Assembly (NCBI RefSeq): GCF_016545825.1
Contig: NC_052618.1
Span: 48,306,196-48,370,195 of the forward strand
Reading direction: 5' to 3'
DNA from: Eucalyptus grandis
Lineage: Eukaryota; Streptophyta; Magnoliopsida; Myrtales; Myrtaceae
Length of the DNA stretch: 64,000 nucleotides
Made by a program: the position numbers and the translations under genes. Positions 59,745 through 64,000 of the stretch are shown in pieces. Positions within the stretch are counted from its first letter, which is position 1, and the number at the start of each line of letters is the position of its first letter. Below the pieces are notes generated by a model, which worked only from the letters and a program-made list of their open reading frames with translations, ran no database searches and was not told the origin of the DNA.

Positions 59745-60210
59745 AATTTTAAGATAATTATCCAAAATGTTTTAAATTTATTGTACGAAGGCGAATTCAG
59801 TTTTATACATTTCAGTTGTATTAATTTCATCCTAAACATATTGTATGACAGCCGATATAGTCATAAACCTTTTTATTGTACCAATTTAGATCTAATTTTT
59901 TTTTTGACAATTTACCTTTTGTCATTTTAATTCTAAATCTCTTAACAATCTGCAAACGTAGTCCTTCTGAGTAATTTTGGCCCAAAATCGTTGAAGCTAT
60001 ATTGGTAAATCATTAAAAGGTTTAGAATTAAATTGGCAAATCGTGAAAATGTTTAGAACTAAATGTTTAAATGTTTAACTAAATTGGCATAATAGAAAAA
60101 TTTAGGACTGAACTGGCCGTCGTATAATAATTTTAGGATTGAATTGGCATAGTAAAAATATTTAGGATTGAATTGAATAAGTTTAGAACATTTTCGACAA
60201 TTTTGCACCA
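59745..60210. mobile_element. Inverted-repeat element of the same family, copy 2
   Basis: The left arm attatccaaaatgttttaaa (about 59758) is matched inward from the right by attgtcgaaaatgttctaaa (about 60205). The arms hold several short tandem units such as tttaggattgaattggcata. It is more diverged than copy 1, and the ends are approximate. Confidence 0.6.
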
Positions 60211-61860
60211 AATGTTTGATTCCTCTCTCCCTCTCCCTCCCTCCCCTGGCAAGGTAGTTGACAATCTTAGATCAATGTCCATTGAGGCTGATCATTCCAT
60301 TTAGGGTCTACACACGCATACAAATAGTCGAGTCATTACAAATAGTGTTACATCTCTTACTTGGACATCAGAGAAAGGACTGCTGGCATGATCGGTCCTT
60401 TCTGAGGCTTGACCCACGTACTTCGTGCCAGATTAATTGACTCCTCTTTGTGTTTCTGTCGACAAGTGTTCGACCATCGATAGCGGCATATCACAACGTT
60501 TAAATTCCTGCGGATCACGGTTAACGAACGTTATGAAATCGGTAGCAGTGCGTCAAGATGCTTAAAAAAAAAAGTACAACGAGTCCGTGGTTGGCAAATA
60601 GAATAACGCCATCGTTTGACAGGTTGTACGAAGGACCCGGCAGGGGCCGAGATTCTCTTCTCCGTGGATATTTCACCACAAGAAAGAAAAAGGAAAAAAG
60701 AGAGAGACAGATGCTTGGCCTTCAATTTTCTACGATAAAGAAATATGAACTCGACCAGGTTATGAGGAACTCGAGTCCTCCCCCGCCCCTTGGGTAGGAT
60801 GATGATGATGATGATAACTGATTGAAGACGACTCCTTTTTCCACATTTTCGGAAGGACAAGAAAGGAAAAGAACTTCTGGGGAGATAAGAGGGACGACCC
60901 GATTCTCTTCCCCTTTTTTGTGGTGTGAATTCTTTGTCAACAAAGAAAACATTATTAGGTGAGGTAAGGTAAGGTGCCATCGTACAGGATAAAATGATTA
61001 AATAAACCTAAGTTGGATTCATTCATTCTTATCCTCCTTGCTAAGAACAAGAGGAATCTGCCGACGTCACCGGTCGCTTCTGAGAACGACGGAACGGGTC
61101 CTGTTCAAAAGACGAAAGCATTACACACGAGAGCAAAGAACCCGTTTTTCCTCTTTTAGTTCTTCAGATGATGCCTTTAATGACCCTCACGAGTATCTAT
61201 CTTTAAGTATATTGAGAGACGTAGAATACGACCCGTTTGTCGAGAGGCGTATGTTTGATTTGTCAATGTAAATTGATATGCTAATTTAGCAAATTGATCT
61301 TATCATACCTTGCATTAATCCGTGAAGAAAATGGAGAACAACACAGCATCACAGCATTCCCCTCTAGTTTTATTTTGATTATTCTTGAACACTCGAGGCT
61401 TCTCAGGAATAAGGAAAGCTGTACTATATGCACTGAGCATGCATGGACTCTTGGTGGGCCAAGCCTCTCGTTCACAAGGGAATCAAGCACAGAGAGAGAG
61501 AGGGAGAGAGGTGGGAAAACAGCTAGGCAGAAACAAACCACGTACTTTATTTTTTTAGGCCCTCTTTTCTATCCTTTTGAGACTCATCAAATTGATGCGT
61601 GTTGGCTTTCTTTAAATTTTAGCTGCACCAGAGATTCTCTCCATCCCACCCTCCCCTCTCCTCTTTCAAGTCAAAGAAGAAAGAAAGCAAGAAAAGAAAA
61701 GAAAATTCTCTAGAAAAGAAAAGTTGGTGTGGATTGAGAGAGATGGGAAAAGAAAAGGCAAGAGAGCCAGAGACCGAGTAAGCGAGGGCATATATTCCCC
61801 TACCCCAACATTGCCCCACTCGTGTTTCCAGATATGGAGTGAAGGAACATAGGACAGCCC
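60211..61860. other. Intergenic DNA and distal PHL8 promoter
   Basis: Small simple repeats only, such as an ATG/ATC run at 60799-60816. The 77-codon frame at 61038-61271 and the 139-codon frame at 61294-61713 show no domain. No gene is supported. Confidence 0.4.
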
Positions 61861-61875
61861 AACAACTCCACAAAT

Positions 61876-61884
61876 TTTATATAG
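61876..61884 (+). promoter_or_regulatory. Candidate TATA box of the PHL8-like gene
   Basis: The string tttatatag lies about 165 bases before the start codon in an otherwise purine/CT-rich leader region. A transcription start near 61905-61915 would give a leader of about 135 bases. Supported by position and sequence only. Confidence 0.4.
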
Positions 61885-62046
61885 AGAACCACAGACACCT
61901 CCCACCATAATCAAACCAAAGCTTAGGCAGCCAAGGAAAGAAGAAGGATCAGAGACCCAAAACACTCCTCCTAATCCTATATTTATGTTTCTGTCATCAC
62001 CCATCCTCTGTCTCTCACTCCCATCATCCTACAGACAACATCTCAA

Positions 62047-63584
62047 ATGGGTCTGCAAAATCATCAGAAGATGAATCTGGTGCTGTCCACTGACGCAAAG
62101 CCCAGGTTGAAGTGGACTCCCGAGCTACATCACCGGTTTGTTGAGGCGGTCATGCAGCTGGGCGGAGCAGACAGTTAAGTTTGTGTATTCCCGATTGTTT
62201 TTACATACGTTTTTGGGGTTCAGAAATGAAAGATTTGATCATCGGTATGTCGAGTGCCGACTGATGTTCGTGATTTTATTTGGTGGACAGAGGCAACCCC
62301 GAAAAGTTTGATGAGAGCGATGGGCATTCCTGGGCTGACTTTGTACCACCTGAAGAGCCATTTACAGGCATTTCTCATGCTTCGAATAGCTAAAGTTATC
62401 ATTGTTACTGATACCAATTGGGAAAGCTAAATTAAAAGTTTGCATCTTTTTTTTCCTGCAGAAGTACAGGCTTGGAAAAAGCCAACAGTCAGAGTCCTGC
62501 ATTGACACGAAGCAAGAAGGCGAATTCTATGCAACAGGTTGAGCCACTAACTAATGATCCCAATCTTTAGGGCATGTGCTTAATTGATTTCATTGATGAA
62601 CCTGTTTTGTTGCTTAATTGCAGAAAACAAAGAGGTTCAGAGTGCAGACGAATATCAAAATACCGAAATAATCGATCCATCGACCTTCCAAATGAATGAG
62701 TAAGACTTACATTGATATATCACAGCTTATTAAATATTGATAGCGTGGTGATTGGAATGGTAATACAGAGGGATGTACTTACCCTTCCTTTACATGTACC
62801 AGAAGCTTGCAGATAGCTCAGGCTCTCCAAATGCAAATGGAAGTGCAGAGGAAACTTCATGAACAAATTGAGGTAAGACCAGTATGCACATTTCTCATGC
62901 AAGTCTTAACTTGCTGCAGATGCCAATATAGTTCCACTTTCCTCTCAGGTACAGAAGCATTTGCAGCTACGCATCGAGGCTCAGGGCAAGTATCTCCAAT
63001 CTGTACTGAGAAAAGCTCAGGAAACATTAGCTCGGTACAATAATTCCCCGGTTGGCATTGACGCTGCAAAAGCCGAACTGTCTCAATTAGTTTCGATGGT
63101 TAGCTCTGGTTGCCCCGGTTCTCCTTTCTCGGAACTGACGGAATTAGGAAGTTCAGACCTCAATGATGCAGCTAGGAAACAATTAAAAGGTATATGCTCA
63201 GTAGAAAGTTCGTTAACTTCTTCTGAGAGCTCGGGTCGAAATGAAGAGAAGCCAAAAGGCAATGAGCATGGCAAAATGCACAACTTTAGTCCCACTTCAA
63301 TTGAGCTTCGGTTAAGTAACATACGGCCGGAAGAAGTACCTTCACAGAACATATGCAACAAAACCACAGGGAGGAAGAGATGTGCCAGCAGTGGCTCCGA
63401 TGATAATAGTCTCATTGCAGAACAATCTAGCAAAAGTTCTCCAAGGACAAGTTACAAGCAGAAAAAATGTGGACTCCCAGTGACACTCGACTTGAATAGC
63501 CAATATCAGGCCGACTTCGATCCAGGCCCGAAAAGCATAGACCTGAACTTTCAGGGAATCGAACAGGCAAATGGGCATTTCTAG
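62047..63584 (+). CDS. PHL8: MYB-CC transcription factor, PHL8-like
   Basis: Six exons (62047-62173, 62291-62367, 62462-62537, 62624-62699, 62803-62872, 62949-63584) join to 353 residues. It begins MGLQNHQKMNLVLSTDAKPR. The GARP-type MYB domain (about residues 19-71) contains PRLKWTPELHHRFVEAV and LYHLKSHLQKYRLGKS. The coiled-coil domain follows, with ALQMQMEVQRKLHEQIE (126-142, holding the LHEQLE-like motif) and LQLRIEAQGKYLQSVL. The C-terminal 150 residues are low-complexity and end near LDLNSQYQADFD and SIDLNFQG. The (L/D)DLN-type pieces recall EAR repression motifs, but that is inference. MYB-CC proteins such as PHR1 bind P1BS sites, and the PHL8 branch is less studied. Intron 2 appears to start with GC instead of GT (ACAG|GCATTT at 62367/62368), because reading through or using a later GT would break the invariant HLQKYR. 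All other introns are GT-AG. Confidence 0.92.
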
Positions 63585-64000
63585 TTATTTTGGAGGTCCT
63601 GGGACAAGACAGGATTGAGAGGCTTAAGGAGTGCAGCACTGTGCATTGAAATTCAATCTGAATGCTGATCTTTTCAGTTGTAGACTATGTATATTGGCAT
63701 GTAAATGGACCCGCAAGAATTCCTCAAAGCACATTATATATATATATATATAAAGAAAAATCAATATATGTTGTGTGGAATCGTGTTTAATCTGGAGTCT
63801 CATATCATGGCCGATATGTGCCATCGAATTCTCCGTTAAAAGTACATCATCCCATTTTAAAGCTCGTCTTAACTAAATCCAGGCAAGTTGACTCCTGCAC
63901 AAAACACCATCATTGTGTCTTTGTCTTCAACACAAGTGAGGCAGGATTGTAACTTAAGTATGCAGATACATGAAAAGTGTAGCGACTAAAGAACAGAGAG
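63585..64000 (+). other. PHL8 3' UTR and downstream DNA
   Basis: AT-rich 3' flank with a TA microsatellite at about 63735-63752. No other gene begins before the window ends. Confidence 0.5.

Noticed and set aside
61038..61271. 77-codon arginine-rich frame upstream of PHL8
   Set aside because: No domain, no splice context and within the expected size range of chance frames.
1..64000. CRISPR arrays, bacterial operons, tRNA or rRNA genes
   Set aside because: None seen. The repeats present are eukaryotic microsatellites, tandem repeats and transposons.

Overview
This is nuclear DNA from a flowering plant, most likely a eudicot tree. The genes have introns and belong to plant-only families: Dof/CDF, MYB-CC, R2R3-MYB and organellar mTERF. 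Intergenic DNA is AT-rich and full of small DNA transposons and microsatellites, and a 100-N scaffold gap sits at 924-1023. A Myrtaceae source such as Eucalyptus is a guess from the general look of the repeats and is not shown by the sequence.

Four protein genes can be supported. Left to right they are: a single-exon chloroplast-type mTERF protein (MTEF1-like, 11021-11944, +); an R2R3-MYB of the MYB105/MYB117 (LOF) group (41748-43504, +, three exons); a cyclic Dof factor of CDF5 type (49170-46982, -, two exons); and a MYB-CC protein of PHL8 type (62047-63584, +, six exons). As far as I recall, the Arabidopsis loci At1g69560 (MYB105), At1g69570 (CDF5) and At1g69580 (PHL8) are neighbours. The MYB-CDF-PHL8 order here therefore looks like an old conserved block, enlarged by repeats.

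The main structural feature is a direct tandem duplication of the DNA between the mTERF gene and the MYB gene. Unit A (about 12545-29085) and unit B (about 29090-42345) align along their whole length. Unit A ends inside the R3 repeat of a second MYB copy. That copy has lost its start codon, gained a frameshift and a stop, and is cut off at the junction, so it is a pseudogene. The two units act as each other's empty-site control. Unit A carries five insertions missing from B: a solo LTR with a perfect 5-bp target duplication and four short terminal-inverted-repeat elements, two of them with TAA duplications. Unit B carries one TAA element missing from A. A 228-bp tract is identical between units whose surroundings differ at roughly one base in ten to fifteen by eye.

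The left 10 kb holds a decayed PIF/Harbinger transposon with remains of both its genes (1300-3890), a possible unidentified transcript on the minus strand, and a hAT-like element with an 8-bp target duplication (8332-9360). Between the MYB and CDF genes lies LTR-retrotransposon debris. Between CDF and PHL8 there are about 12 kb without a recognisable gene. This stretch contains a three-copy ~125-bp tandem repeat, a 677-bp hAT-like element with subterminal motif clusters, and two inverted-repeat elements of one family.

The three transcription factors are not a metabolic pathway. By family they act in organ-boundary formation (MYB), photoperiod and clock output (CDF) and possibly phosphate-related regulation (PHL8). 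I found no tRNA, rRNA, CRISPR array or bacterial-type system, and no clear sign of a wholly new system.
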